Shown: positions 1 through 11,112, numbered from the stretch's first letter. The stretch is 64,000 nt of DNA from Axinella damicornis (GCA_963931865.1 OZ007509.1:15470483-15534482); one strand, 5' to 3'. Program-made: numbers and translations. The notes: generated from the letters alone by a model not told the origin.

Positions 1-2341
1 CATCAATTCGAACTACCATCTGTCCAGGCTGACTAACAACAATGTCTTTCTTCTCTGCCAATGCCTCCGCCAATTCCTCAAGGGAAAACATGTGCAGAGA
101 ATCACCTTCTCTGACAGTCAGGTCAATCAAGGATTCTTTCACTTTCACTGTTGGACAAAGTTCATCCTTGGCATCCAGAATACATTTGAGAACTTGACTA
201 CGATGTCCAACACACTCCATTTCTTTCCTTTCAAGGCATTCCATTGTGACAGTGTATGCTGAGTGCTGGTCAGTCTCTTCCAATGTAGTCTGGACTCCAT
301 CTCGGCTAAGCCAGTGTATTCCATTCTTCCATACACAGCATCTTCTCTCTAGCACGGGAGATGTTTGGACTTCATGTGTGTTGTCTGGAGCCAGAGCAAA
401 GGAGAAAGCTAATCGAAGGAGCAACACATGTAAGAACTGGGGTGTGAGGAACTGGTGGGGTTGACTGCACTGAAGAATCCAGCCACACCTGTAGGAGGGT
501 GTCTCAATGGCTGCACCGGCTTCACTGGGTCTCTCCTCACTTACGAGGGCTGGGAAGAAGAAGAACCTCTCCACAGGACCATAGCTACATCTGAAGTGTC
601 TGGTAGTGATCAGGGAGACCTCAGATTCTGAGATTTCCTGGCAGAACTCCAGATGTCGCAGGAAGGCAATCACCAAGTCTGGGTCTCGCTTTGGGAATAC
701 TTCGCTCACCTTTGAAAATGGAACTACCCCTGTGCTGTTTGCAATATTGTGATGCTGTTTAAAATTATCAGGAGCAAAGATAGTGCCATTTATTTCTGAC
801 AACAGTACTGCCTTATCAATGACCACCCAGCTGTCCTCCACCTTCCTAGCATTCCTCAGGAAGAGGAACTGACCTTTGTCACTCAGTGTAGTCAGGTGCT
901 GGAGCAAGTCACTAGCATTGGTAGGTAGAAATTGTCTGTCCCTAAGTTTGAGTGCAAATGAATCCTCACCTTGCTCTTGCCTTATAAGTGAATGAAGCTC
1001 AGAAACAGTGCATGCAATTTCACCTGCTAGCCTGGAGCTAATGAAGGCATAGAGAAGGTGGATGGCCAAATCAACCTGAAAGGTTTGCCTAAACTTGGTA
1101 CAGCATTCAGCAACTATCTTGCTAATCCTGGTGAGGCCGCCTGATGCAAGTTTGCGACAATCAAGGGTAACAATTTCACTAAAACTGGATGCTTCGGAAT
1201 GTGCAAGTCCTTTCACAGCATCTAAGAATTTCTCTTCAGGTTTCTCCTCTGTAACCACATCCGCATGACTAAACACAGCAACTGTGAGTGGCTTACCAGC
1301 ACTGGTGCAGCAGTTGGCAATAAAAGAGCTCCAGTACTGCAACTGGCGAACAATGCCTTGTTTGCTCTGGTTTAGGCTCACGACCACTAGGAACATGCTA
1401 GCTGAGGAAGACACAAGGTTTCTCAGCAGAGCAGCATGGCTGGAGTAGTACTGGTACTGACCTGCCATGTCATAGATCACAATATGACCTAGCCTCCTGC
1501 TCTCAACACTAACAGGAACGATACCAGCTGTCAGCGGTTCAACGTCATCTTCAGAAATGTTCCTCCACCTGCCAGCAAATGAGCCAAATGTGCTCGTGAT
1601 TTCATTCTCAATGATTTTGACTAGAGTACTTTTTCCAGCAGCATGGTTTCCTAGCACAAAGATTTTGAAAGCTGCTTCTAGCGGATACTCAGTCTGACAC
1701 CTCTTGAATATTTGAAGTAGCTGACGATGCCGGCAGTAATTCCATTTCATAACCGAATTAACTAGTTTGAGAGGAGGGAAACGAGACAAGAGAAATGTAA
1801 CCTCATCAAGCTGACCCCAATATGTTGCGTCATGTAGTGGAGTGTTACCAGCATTGTCTTTCATTCTAAATGGATCACAGTGGCACTCGTCAACAAGAAA
1901 CCTGACCATATCCAGCTTACCACTGCAACAAGCTAAGTGCAGTGGAGTTCTGCGCCACCTCCCACGACCTGCTGGATCACAATGCTGGTCAACAACAAGA
2001 AACCAGACAATGTCAATATTTCCATTCCATTCACAAGCACAGTGTAATGGAGTGTCTGACCACCAGTTTTTGAGGTGTACATCACAGTGGTACTTCTCTA
2101 CTAACTGTCTACTCACGTCATACCACCCATTCCTGCATGCGTAGTGCAGGAGGGAGGAGTCACAATGGTCAATGGAGAAAGGATCGGCACTTAAGCTGTT
2201 TACCCGCGGATCCCTGATCTTCTTCACTTGCTCGGGGTGGGGGTATCGAGACAGCAATCTCAGGGCTCCCTCCTCAGCAGAGGACACACGTACAGAATCT
2301 CGAAAGTAGCGAATCAAATTTTCTTGGTGTGCAACGTCCAT
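1..2341 (-). CDS. R1: ankyrin-Roc-COR (ROCO) protein, 3' end beyond the window
   Basis: The frame is open from an ATG at 2341 to the left edge, about 780 codons. A roughly 60-residue head is followed by four ankyrin repeats (about residues 65-195), the fewest of the five paralogues. The Roc GTPase domain has its P-loop GNHAAGKST near residue 230, DMAG (G3) near 285 and a SHAD-type G4 near 355. A COR domain follows and is cut inside its C-terminal subdomain. Roc-COR proteins are GTPases that act as dimers; ankyrin stacks usually bind partners. R1 has lost one in-frame codon of the serine run that R3 keeps (near 1190). Its COR end matches the R3/R5 subtype. The start aligns with the MSDVV start of the paralogues, although R1 reads MDVAHQ. 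The tail exons, and so the presence of a Death domain, lie outside the window. Confidence 0.9.
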   Translation of the reverse strand, partial: MDVAHQENLIRYFRDSVRVSSAEEGALRLLSRYPHPEQVKKIRDPRVNSLSADPFSIDHCDSSLLHYACRNGWYDVSRQLVEKYHCDVHLKNWWSDTPLHCACEWNGNIDIVWFLVVDQHCDPAGRGRWRRTPLHLACCSGKLDMVRFLVDECHCDPFRMKDNAGNTPLHDATYWGQLDEVTFLLSRFPPLKLVNSVMKWNYCRHRQLLQIFKRCQTEYPLEAAFKIFVLGNHAAGKSTLVKIIENEITSTFGSFAGRWRNISEDDVEPLTAGIVPVSVESRRLGHIVIYDMAGQYQYYSSHAALLRNLVSSSASMFLVVVSLNQSKQGIVRQLQYWSSFIANCCTSAGKPLTVAVFSHADVVTEEKPEEKFLDAVKGLAHSEASSFSEIVTLDCRKLASGGLTRISKIVAECCTKFRQTFQVDLAIHLLYAFISSRLAGEIACTVSELHSLIRQEQGEDSFALKLRDRQFLPTNASDLLQHLTTLSDKGQFLFLRNARKVEDSWVVIDKAVLLSEINGTIFAPDNFKQHHNIANSTGVVPFSKVSEVFPKRDPDLVIAFLRHLEFCQEISESEVSLITTRHFRCSYGPVERFFFFPALVSEERPSEAGAAIETPSYRCGWILQCSQPHQFLTPQFLHVLLLRLAFSFALAPDNTHEVQTSPVLERRCCVWKNGIHWLSRDGVQTTLEETDQHSAYTVTMECLERKEMECVGHRSQVLKCILDAKDELCPTVKVKESLIDLTVREGDSLHMFSLEELAEALAEKKDIVVSQPGQMVVRID

Positions 2342-2388
2342 ATTCGATATTCTCTCTCTAGCTTGGCCAGTCGGTGCAAAATATCAGA

Positions 2389-2420
2389 ACCGGAAGTCCA
2401 CTGAATTTTAGCCCCGCCCA
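2389..2420 (-). promoter_or_regulatory. R1 upstream element: ETS-like motif and single GC box
   Basis: ACCGGAAGT (2389-2397) matches the ETS consensus and lies about 50 bp upstream of the R1 ATG. A GC box, GCCCCGCCCA, follows at 2411-2420. The same order and spacing recur upstream of the other ROCO genes, which suggests a conserved TATA-less core promoter. R1 lacks the second, inverted GC box seen at R2-R5. Confidence 0.5.
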
Positions 2421-2445
2421 AATAATGAAAACAGGAAGTGGATAT

Positions 2446-2499
2446 TAGTCTCGGAACCAGACCCTTCGCGCCCGCGCGAAGGGTCTGGTTCCGAGACTA
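2446..2499. repeat. 54-bp perfect palindrome with 9-bp target duplication
   Basis: The segment begins TAGTCTCGGAACCAGACC and ends with its exact reverse complement. It is flanked on both sides by AGTGGATAT (2437-2445 and 2500-2508). The uninterrupted sequence GAAGTGGATATTGG is found near 11257, so this is a recent insertion. It belongs to a hairpin family with related termini elsewhere in the window. Confidence 0.75.
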
Positions 2500-2640
2500 A
2501 GTGGATATTGGGTATAGGTAAAATAGACACATGCACATGCATGTGCACTCAGCACTGGCACTGGTTACCCCAACTGTTGCTTCCTGCCAGACGGTCTGAC
2601 CAATAGTGCTGCGGTCAACCTGCTGCATAAATTTGACTGG

Positions 2641-2702
2641 ATGCCAAGGAGCATGATTTCCTAGCACAAAGATTTTCAAGGCTGGTCCTAGTGGATATAG
2701 GG
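2641..2702 (-). pseudogene. ROCO P-loop relic
   Basis: A short stretch on the minus strand translates to YPLGPALKIFVLGNHA, matching the segment leading into the Roc P-loop of the five ROCO genes, then loses homology. It lies upstream of R1 and is not part of any open gene. Confidence 0.6.
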
Positions 2703-3017
2703 CAGCTACCTCTATTATGAGACAGGAAATCAACCAATAAGCTATCAGCAGGATGTGATTGTACTACGGTACAGATTTACTAAGTAATCCACAAAATTTA
2801 GCATTGTCTCTGTATAGCTAAGGCAGTTTAGCTGCCATAAAGTGACCTAATCATCGTTTGGCTAGGTATATAGCCACACCCTACCAGCAACAGAAGATTC
2901 CATGCAAACATGCTTGTTGGTATTCTAGCAGTGCAGTGTTTCTTAGGACAATCACAAATTAGCTAATAGTCTTGCCAAATCATGAATCAGAAACGTAGAA
3001 ATATAGCTAGTGTAGCT

Positions 3018-3400
3018 AATGGAGTGCATGACCACCGGTTTTGAGGTGTACATCACATTCATACTTCTCTACTATAATTATATTATATTCCATTACTGCA
3101 TATAATGTAGTACAGAAGGTGAGGCAGATCTACTGATGGTCTGACTGTTGTAACTGATGGTCACTGTTGTAACCATAATATAGCTGATCTCCTTCGTGCA
3201 TGACCATGCACTTGCTTGGGGTTAGGGTATATCGAGGCAGCAATCTGGGTTGTTAGTGCCAGGATTCTTCAAGGCAGTGATCTTAATTGGGCAACAGCTC
3301 TTTGATGCAAAATATGATGAGGCTTGGAAGTCGCTCCAATGAACTTCACATGCTGTTAGCTACTTAGACTTCGATTCCATGAGCAGTAACTCCGGCCATC
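3018..3400 (-). pseudogene. Decayed 5' end of a ROCO gene
   Basis: Nucleotide similarity to the first ankyrin repeat and N-terminal head of the ROCO genes is still readable (for example the stretch encoding HLKNRW and the EEGALRLL-RYPHPEQV region) but is broken by insertions, including AT-rich sequence near 3075. The 3290-3400 part is also found at about 40180-40290. This is an old duplicate of a ROCO start. Nothing else was seen in 2710-3018 or 3400-3760 apart from a hairpin-like TTCCAGGCC...GCCTGGGAACGAGG at 3490-3536. Confidence 0.55.
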
Positions 3401-3848
3401 TCTGCTTCACCATAGAGGGGAGTAGCTAGGTGGCTGCATACATGACATATTGGTTGCTTCTGATCATGGACTCTGGAATTAGCCTTGTTTCCAGGCCATC
3501 GCCCAGCTTTTCGTTGCTTAGCCTGGGAACGAGGCTACTCTGGAATGCTATGCAACAAACAAAGAACAGGATGCGAAACGTGATTGATAAGAATTAAAGA
3601 ATTCTAAGAGTGAATTTAAAGATACATGACTTATGATGAACAGGTACAAACCAGGAGTTATGATGAACAAAAAAAATGCAGGTGTTCACTCCTTTGTCCT
3701 GGTTTCTACACCTACGTAGAGTGATAGTGAGAAGACAGATTGACTTGAACTATAGCTACTTCATTATTTTGTTGAGAAAAGTGGTCTGGCCAAAACCAGA
3801 CCGGCTCCACCGGCCCTGAATAGTCACACCACAGTGCTGTGTTCCTAC

Positions 3849-4510
3849 CTGCAGTTTGTACACGGGTGCAATCATGTTGACACCACAGAGTACAATGTAG
3901 GAGATGGTGGGGTGGATCTCGCTGTACAGAGCCAGGAGACCAGGTCAACCTCAGTGGAGGTCTGTGAGGGAGCGTAATTCAGACGTAGGAAATAAGTCAA
4001 CTGACGTCTTCTGTCCAAATGGGTGCACTGTAATCCACATTTGTATTACAGCTGCATCAGTTCAAATCTCTCCACCACACACCACCACCCACTCCTCCCT
4101 CCCACCCACTCCTCCCTCTAACCCACTCCTCACTCCTCCTTCCCACCTGTATTGTTATGCTTAGTCCGTAATAACAAAGGATCATCCTAGATTGTTATCA
4201 TGATGTCATGCGGTATCACATGATATCATGTGGTGTCGTGTGATGTCAAGTGGTGTCATGGGATGCTGTGGTGTCATGTGACTCAATTAACGTCATATGG
4301 TATTCTGTATAAGTGTGGATCATCCGTAATGTTTGGTTGTACCAGCACAAGAATTTACAATCCTGCTCACCTCTCATAGAGTTTGGTGTTCCTCTCATTC
4401 CATCCCAGGTAGCTCCTATTCATGACCACAGTTGACACAAAGAGACCATTCCAGAACAGCCGATTCAGCAAGAATGTCTGGTAGACCCTTCATCAGATGT
4501 AGATGAATGT
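3849..4510 (-). pseudogene. M-A: rearranged fragment of the MADD-like gene
   Basis: The counterpart of MADD exon 9 lies at 3849-4010, with 10-nt and 2-nt deletions that shift the frame between them. The C-rich intron follows, but exon 8 is missing entirely. The 3' end of exon 7 is present from 4371, ending in the ERTxExxER splice-donor region, and breaks off at about 4510 into a (GT)n tract. Sequence from the intron around exon 4 follows at 4640-4740. The same breakpoint is seen in M-D (near 30290), so the two descend from one rearranged ancestor. No complete reading frame survives. Confidence 0.7.
4190..4285. repeat. TGATGTCATGTGGTGTC minisatellite
   Basis: Imperfect tandem copies of a 17-18 bp unit around TGATGTCATGTGGTGTC. 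The same array occurs at the same intronic place in every MADD copy (14500-14590, 29875-30050, 54880-55015, 57715-57965). Confidence 0.75.
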
Positions 4511-4532
4511 GCATGCATGGGCGTGTATGTGG

Positions 4533-4534
<2 letters not shown>

Positions 4535-4579
<45 letters not shown>

Positions 4580-4625
4580 GCATGTGTGGTGTGTCGGGTG
4601 TGGTGTGTCAGGTGTGGTGTGTTAG
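4535..4625. repeat. (TG)n microsatellite
   Basis: A run of TG dinucleotides with GTGTGGTGTGTC-type interruptions. Short open frames through it (CVCVCV) are low-complexity artefacts. Confidence 0.85.
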
Positions 4626-4774
4626 TGTGTGTGGGTGGGTACCCAACACCAGGATAAAGGTCACCGGAATGTGGGCTGAATTACTCAATACCCTGCACTA
4701 GGAATAAACACAGAAACTACAATTGACATCACAACTATTCTGTCATGCCGAGAGCTCACTTCAGCCAGTCAAAA

Positions 4775-6540
4775 TGCCCACGCACTAGTTAAACCAGCTT
4801 GCAACCTGTTACTATATCAACGCTGAGAACTCATATCCTTCCATCACTGGTGGGTGCAGTTTCACTGGTTGGAGAATGTTTCTACATTTGTAATGCATGC
4901 CAGCATCCCATGACCGGTGCGTCCTCGTCCCCAAATATGGTAATACACTATCAGTCATCAAGCCACCAGTTTTGACACGGTATCACATGTTTCAAACACC
5001 AGCTACAACTCACCAGTGGGTTGTCATAGAGCACTGTATTTAATTTGTCCAGGGCTGTTCCGGACTCCCTAGGTTGGCTTTTGAATGCTCTCCAATAGCT
5101 ATCACATATTGGTGTCTCTGGAATTGTGGGGCTCCAGCTGGGTAGTTCGTCCTCTTCATGTCAAGAGTTCGCTTTGGCCAGTCAAAATGTCTGTACTTCT
5201 AGCTTGCAAAACCTGCCACTAACAGTGCGGTGAACTCATTTCTGGTCTGTTACTGGTGGGTGCGGCTTCACTGGCTGGACAAGTTTGTCTTGTGCTGGGA
5301 TGCAAGACCAGCCATGCATTTCCTGAGTGAGTGGCGGAGGGGTACAGGAACTGAACACACAAACTCTGTACGGTACACACAACATACAATGGAGGATTGG
5401 GATGCATGATGTCATTTTCATTGCGAACAAAAACCATCCATAAACACTATTCTCTGATCAATTTGTAATGCATGCCACCATCCCATGACTGGAGGATTAA
5501 TATTGGAGTGATTATGTCGTTTTCAATCAGAAAATCTAATATTTCAAACACTATTCTCGGGTCACATCACAAATTTTGAATGCAGCACTGTATCTCTTAC
5601 TCCGTGGTTGCTAGGCCAACCCCATCACATGCCCAACAATGTCATCCCCAAATATGGTAGTGCAGACTGCTTCCCAGCCAGTGGTTTTGACAAAGCATCA
5701 CATGTTGCATGCACTTTTACAAAACTCACAACTCACCAGCTGCAGTGGGTTTCACCCACAGAGCACACTACTTGTCCAGGGCTGCAGGGATCACTAGGTT
5801 GGGACTTTGATTGCTCTCCTTCCACATCTGATGCTCAGGCTGGTCTCTCTGGGATCATGGAACTCCAGTTCGAAAGTTACTTCTCTTGATCGATGCTGAC
5901 AGCTTGCTTCAGCCAGTCAAACGGTCCATGGCACAAGTAAACCACAGCTTGCAACCTTGTGCTATCAATGCCAAGAACTCATTTCGGCCATCACTGGTGG
6001 GTACGCCTTCACTTAGAAGAATGATCCAATGTCTTGTACTGTGATGAGGACCAGCCATTTCCTGAGTGATCATGAGTGAGAGGGAAACTGTGTAGGTACA
6101 GGACATGTAATGAATACACAAAACTCTGTGTAACTACTACAAGTCAGGAGGCTACCATATTATAAGACACATGTACACCAGGAGCCCATCATGATTGGCA
6201 TAACGAGAATGGGCTCCTGCACACACATAAGCAGGTCAAGCAATGTCTTCCCAAATATGGGCATTACACTATCACTGTTCCCTCATTTCCTGTGGTGTTG
6301 ACAATCACATCACCTGTATCTACAAACTCACAACTCACCAGTGGGTTTTCATCCCGGCTGTGTAGGTTGGAGGTTCTCTCCTTCCACTTCTGTCTACACC
6401 AAAATACTCAGGCTGGTCTTGCTGGAATTGTAACTGGGAAGGCGAATCTCTCGATGCTGCGAGTTTAAACTTGTTTCAGCCAGTCAAATTTACATAGCAC
6501 TAGTAAACGAAGCTTGTAGGCCAGGTCTATCAATGCAGAG
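4775..6540 (-). pseudogene. Cluster of decayed COR-end segments, left copy
   Basis: At least three degraded copies of the last ~130 bp of ROCO exon 1 (ALDKYSVFCGRNPL and preceding residues) lie at about 5007-5145, 5728-5865 and 6325-6450. Each is joined to a further COR piece (GCTTCAGCCAGTCAAA) and a common spacer (ATGCATGCCACCATCCCATG...CCAGTTTTGACAAAG). The frames are broken by indels and stops, but most copies keep the donor-side sequence ACTCACCAG (CTG|GTGAGT on the minus strand). The cluster resembles 30500-32900, so it existed before that block was duplicated. No gene was recognised inside it. Confidence 0.65.
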
Positions 6541-6648
6541 AACGTCCTTAAATCATGTTCAAAATTATAAGCTCTAAATGCTGGAACTAGCTATACAGTG
6601 TATATAGAAGTCAAGAGGTAACAAAAGGAGATCCGTACAAGGGAATAG

Positions 6649-6756
6649 TCATGTCAGTAAGGCAGCAGCTCCAACAACACTGCTGTCAGCTTCTTGGAGA
6701 TCAGGTGAAGTAGCTAACTCTGATTCGTCAGGTGGTGCCGGGGTTCCTTTCAGCTC
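6649..6756 (-). CDS. R2 terminal exon: short Death-less tail
   Basis: The acceptor CTAG is followed by GAG CTG AAA in phase 0, and the exon runs 35 codons to TGA. The peptide starts ELKGTPAPPDESELATSPD and ends VVGAAALLT. Lengths and frame are identical to the R4 and R5 terminal exons, which supports it as real coding sequence. It is acidic and proline-rich at the start, with no recognised domain. Confidence 0.65.
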   Translation of the reverse strand, partial: ELKGTPAPPDESELATSPDLQEADSSVVGAAALLT

Positions 6757-7354
6757 CTAGGGTTGATACATGAATACATACTAATTCCTATAGTATACTA
6801 GGAATATGTACTATGCATATGCACAGAGTATGCCTTGCGCACGTGAGCATAATCAATAGGCATGGCCTCATGGAGTAGGCCATGCGTACTTATAACAGGT
6901 GCTGTAAGAAGATGGCCAAAGAAGAATTTGCTGATGTAAGTAAGGTAAGTAGCGCTCCTTATGCTATCTCAGCTAGGCAAGCTGCTGGCCTCTCCGCACT
7001 GGCTGCTCCAGCTCATCTGTGATGTCCATTGCTAGAACAGAATGTACCATCGGATGTGTGTTAACCTAAACCGGTAATTGCATTCCTAAGCGTGACTATC
7101 TATTGCCACACACAATTATATACTATACTAACACCAGCTGGGATTGCAGCCTACACAGACAGAATAGTTAACTCATGCTAAGGCGCTCGGCATCAGTACA
7201 GCTATACCAGAGGCTGCCATACTATGTGGATACATGGATGCTGGGGGAGAGGAATGAACCCACATACACAAACATCAGATGACCTAAACATGCAGTTTGC
7301 ACCATGTACACAAACTATAAACAGAATGAGACACACAATTAACTACACACTTAC

Positions 7355-7456
7355 TAGGGGCATTCTCCAGGCAGTAGTTCCAACACCACTCTTGTCAGCG
7401 GTAGCTAACTCTGTTTGGTCAGGTAGTGTCTGGGTTCCTCTCATACCTGACAGCTC
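7355..7456 (-). CDS. R2 linker exon
   Basis: This 102-nt exon lies between acceptor CCTAG (at 7457-7458) and donor GTAAGT (7354-7349), with phase 0 at both ends. It encodes 34 residues beginning ELSGMRGTQTLPDQ. Its 111-nt counterpart in R4 keeps the frame. It resembles the terminal tail exon (EL-x-GT...P-DQ-ELAT), so the two probably arose by exon duplication. Confidence 0.6.
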
Positions 7457-7909
7457 CTAGGATGGTGACATGCATGAGGGAAGGGGATGAAACAAGTTGG
7501 TCTGTGGCCACTTACAGTCACAGCACAGACTGCTACATATGTATATGTAGAACTGAGCATGTCATTAGTCCTGTTCCTGGGGCCCTGGAATGGAATGCAG
7601 TTGGTACGATGAGCACATTCTTGAGGTGAGGCTGGTATGCAAGCTAATTAGCAAGGGAGGAGTTCTGTTCCTGGTGATGGATGGCACCCGTGTTGAATTG
7701 TCGGTGTAAACTGAGTCTTGAAATTGGTATAAACTTTGAAAATTGGGCAGAAAACTATACCTGGCACTGAGGTCTCAATACTGCTGACCTACACGACATG
7801 CACCACACACTGAGATATTCACAAACTGCACTGAATTTCAAACGGTCAGCAACACCTGCACTCACACACACACACACACACACACGCTCACACACACACA
7901 CACACTCAC

Positions 7910-10900
7910 CAGTGGGTTTCTGCCACAGAACACACTGTACTTGTCCAGGGCTGATCTCAGGGCTCTGTAGGTTGGAGTTTGAGTGTTCTCCTTCCACACC
8001 AGAAACACCTGCTTACACTGATAACCAGGCTGGTCTCGCTGGAGCTTGATACTGTCAATACTGAATAATTGCTTCAAATGGTCAACCTTTGTGTGGGCAG
8101 TTTTGCTCACTACATCAAAGAATGTCTCAGGTACAATTTCCTCGGAATTCTCCTCTGCAAATAACACTCTGAGCATTTCTAAACTGAAGCAGAAGTATGG
8201 CTCAAAATGAAGCAGCTGTTCAACTTCAACCATTGTCTTGCCAGGCTGACTAACCAAAACAGACTCATCGTCAACTAAAGCTTCCGCAAGTTCAGAAAGG
8301 GAATACAACTGGAGTGAGGAAAGGGAAGTTGGTGTGGTCAAGCACCCGGGGTGGATCAGAGATTCCTTCATTGTAACGACAGGGCTGAGTTCTTCCTTAG
8401 TCTCCAGGATGCATTCGATGACCTGCCTACGATGCATAACGCATTCCATTTCCCTGCCGGTGAGACAGCTGATTGTGAGGGAGACTACTGTGCTCTGTTC
8501 AGTCACTTCCACTGTGGTCTCAACCCCCTTCCTGTTAAGCCAGCATATTCCATTCGTCCATACACAGCACCTTCTCTCCAGCACAGGAGAGGTATGGACT
8601 TCATGAGTGTCTGGAGCCAGAGCAAAGGAGAAAGCTAGTCGAAGGAGCAACACGTGTAAGAACTGGGGTGTGAGGAACTGGTGGGGTTGACTGCACTGAA
8701 GAATCCACCCACACCTGTAGGAGGGTGTCTCAATGGCTGCACCGGCTTCACTGGGCCTCTCCTCACTTACGAGGGCCGGGAAGAAGAAGAACCTCTCCAC
8801 AGGACCACAGCTACAGCTGAAATGTCTGGTAGCGATCAGGGAGACCTCGGACTCTGAGATTTCCTGGCAGAACTCCAGATGTTGCAAGAAGGCAACCACC
8901 AAGTCTGGGTCCCTCTTTGGGAATACTTCCCTGACCTTTGAAAATGGAACTACCCCTGTGCTGTTTGCAATATTGTGATGCTGTTTAAAATTATCGGGAG
9001 CAAAGATTGTGCCATTCACTTCTGACAGCAGTACTGCCTTATTAATGACCACCCAGCTGTCCTCCACCTTCCTAGCATTCTTCAGGAAGAGGAACTGACC
9101 TTTGTCACTCAGTGTTGTCAGGTGCTGGGACAACTCACTAGTGTTGGTAGGTGGAAACTCTCTGTTCTCAACTTTGAGTGCAAAGGAATCCTCACCTTGC
9201 TCTTGCTTTATAACTGATTGGAGCTCAGAGACAGTGCATGCAATTTCGCCTTCTAGCCTGGAGGTAATGAAGGCATAGAGAAGGTGGACAGCGAAATCAA
9301 CTCGAAAGGTTTGTCTAAACTTGGTACAGCATTCAGCAACTAGTTTGCTAATCCAAGTGAGGCCACCTGACGCAAGCTTGCGACAATCAAGGGTAACAAC
9401 GTCACTAAAACTAGATGAAGCTTCTGAACGTGCAAGTCCTTTCACAGCGTCTGAGGATTTCACTTCAGGTTTCTCCTCTGTAACCTCGTCTGCATGACTA
9501 AACACAGCAACTGTTAGTGGCTTACCAGCACTGGTGCAGCAGTTGGCAATGAAAGAGCTCCAGTACTGCAGTTGGCGAACAATGCCTTCTTTACTCTGGT
9601 TTAGGCTCACGACCACTAGGAACATGCTAGCTGAGGAAGACACCAGGTTTCTCAGCAGAGCAGCATGGCTGGAGTAGTACTGGTACTGACCTGCCATGTC
9701 ATAGATCACAATCTGACCTAGCCTCCTGCTCTCAACACTAACAGGAACGATACCAGCCGTCAGCGGTTCAACGTCATCTTTAGAAATGTTCCTCCACTGG
9801 CCAGCTAATGAGCCAAAAAAGCTGGTGATTTCATTCTCAATGGTTTTGACTAGAGTACTTTTTCCAGCACCATGGTTTCCTAGCACAAAGATTTTGAAGG
9901 CTGCTTCTAGTGGATACTCTCTCCGACACCTCATGAATATTTGAAGTAGGTGCCGATGCCGGCAGTGTTTCCATTCCATAACTGAGTTGACTATTTTGAG
10001 GGGAGGGACACGAGACAAGAGAAACGTAACTACATCAGGTTCCTCATCAAAGTGTGTTGCCAGATGTAGTGGAGTGTAACCATAAGTATCTTTCACTCTA
10101 AATGGATCACAGTGGCACTCCTCCACAAGAAACCTAACAATGTCCAGTTTCTCACTCTCACAAGCACAGTGTAGTGGAGTTCTACCCATCAACCCACGGC
10201 ATGCTGGATCACAATGCTGGTCAACAACGAGAAACCTGACAATGTCTACATTACCATTCTCTTCACAAGCATAGTGTAATGGAGTGTCATGAATATAATC
10301 TTGCACTCTAGGATCACAGTGGCACTCCTCCACAAGAAACTTTACGATGTCCATTTGTCCACCCTTACAAGCATAATGCAATGGAGTTTCACGACTATAA
10401 TCTTGCACTCCAGGATCACAGTGACACTCCTCCACAAGAAACCTAATAATGTCCAGTTTCCCACTCTTACAAGCATGGTGCAGTGGAGTAGTCTTATCCC
10501 ACCGGTACCACTCACGGCACGTTGGATCGCAATGCTGGTCAACAACAAGATACCTCACAATGTCAATATTTACATTCCCTGTACAAGCATAATGCAATGG
10601 AGTTTCACCACTATCATCTTGCACTCTAGGGTCACAGTGGCACTCCTCCACAAGAAACCTAATAATGTCCAGTTTCCCACTCTTACAGGCATGGTGCAGT
10701 GGGGTAGTGTTATCCAACCACTCACGGCACGCTGGATTGCAATGCTGGTCAACAACAAGAAACCTTACAATGTCTATATTTCCATTCTCTGTGCAAGCAT
10801 AGTGTAATGGAGTGTATGACCTCCAGTTTTCGAGGTGTGCATCACAGTGGTACTTCTCCACTAACTGTCTACTCACGTCATACCACCCATTCCTGCATGC

Positions 10901-11083
10901 GTAGTACAGGAGGGAGGAGTAGCGATCGTCACTCAGGTTTGCCCATTGATCCCTCAACTCCCTCACTTGCTCGGGGTGGAGGTATCGAGACAGCAGTCTT
11001 AGGGCTCCCTCCTCGTTAGTGCCAGAGGACACATGATCTCGAAAGCAGCGAACCAAATTTTCTTGGGTAACAACGTCGCTCAT
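7910..11083 (-). CDS. R2: ankyrin-Roc-COR (ROCO) protein, main exon
   Basis: The exon has 1058 codons from ATG at 11083 to the donor CTG|GTGAGT at 7910/7909, phase 0. With exons 7355-7456 and 6649-6756 the protein is about 1127 residues. A conserved head (1-54) is followed by nine ankyrin repeats (about 55-375), alternating a type ending VVDQHCDPACR and a type ending VEECHCDPRV. Roc has P-loop GNHGAGKST near 400, DMAGQYQYYSSH near 460 and SHAD near 530. COR (about 580-1058) contains the conserved hydrophobic FLHVLLLRLAFSFALAPD. The end matches the R4 subtype (FSLEMLRVLFAEENSEE). No Death exon follows before the next MADD block. The GTPase-scaffold role is family knowledge; an innate-immune role is inference. 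The intron starts with a (TG)n run that adds CVCVSV residues if read through. Confidence 0.92.
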
Positions 11084-11112
11084 TCCTCTCCCTTGATCAA
11101 GTTCGGCGCAGA

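Noticed and set aside
4507..4701. CVCVCV-type frames over TG repeats (also 7755-7997, 16191-16644, 55036-55279)
   Set aside because: Microsatellite translations without any other support.
10289..10807. 172-codon plus-strand frame opposite the R2 ankyrin repeats
   Set aside because: It is the antisense of the ankyrin array. Its internal repeats (TIILHSRITVALLHKKPNNV) simply mirror the ankyrin periodicity.
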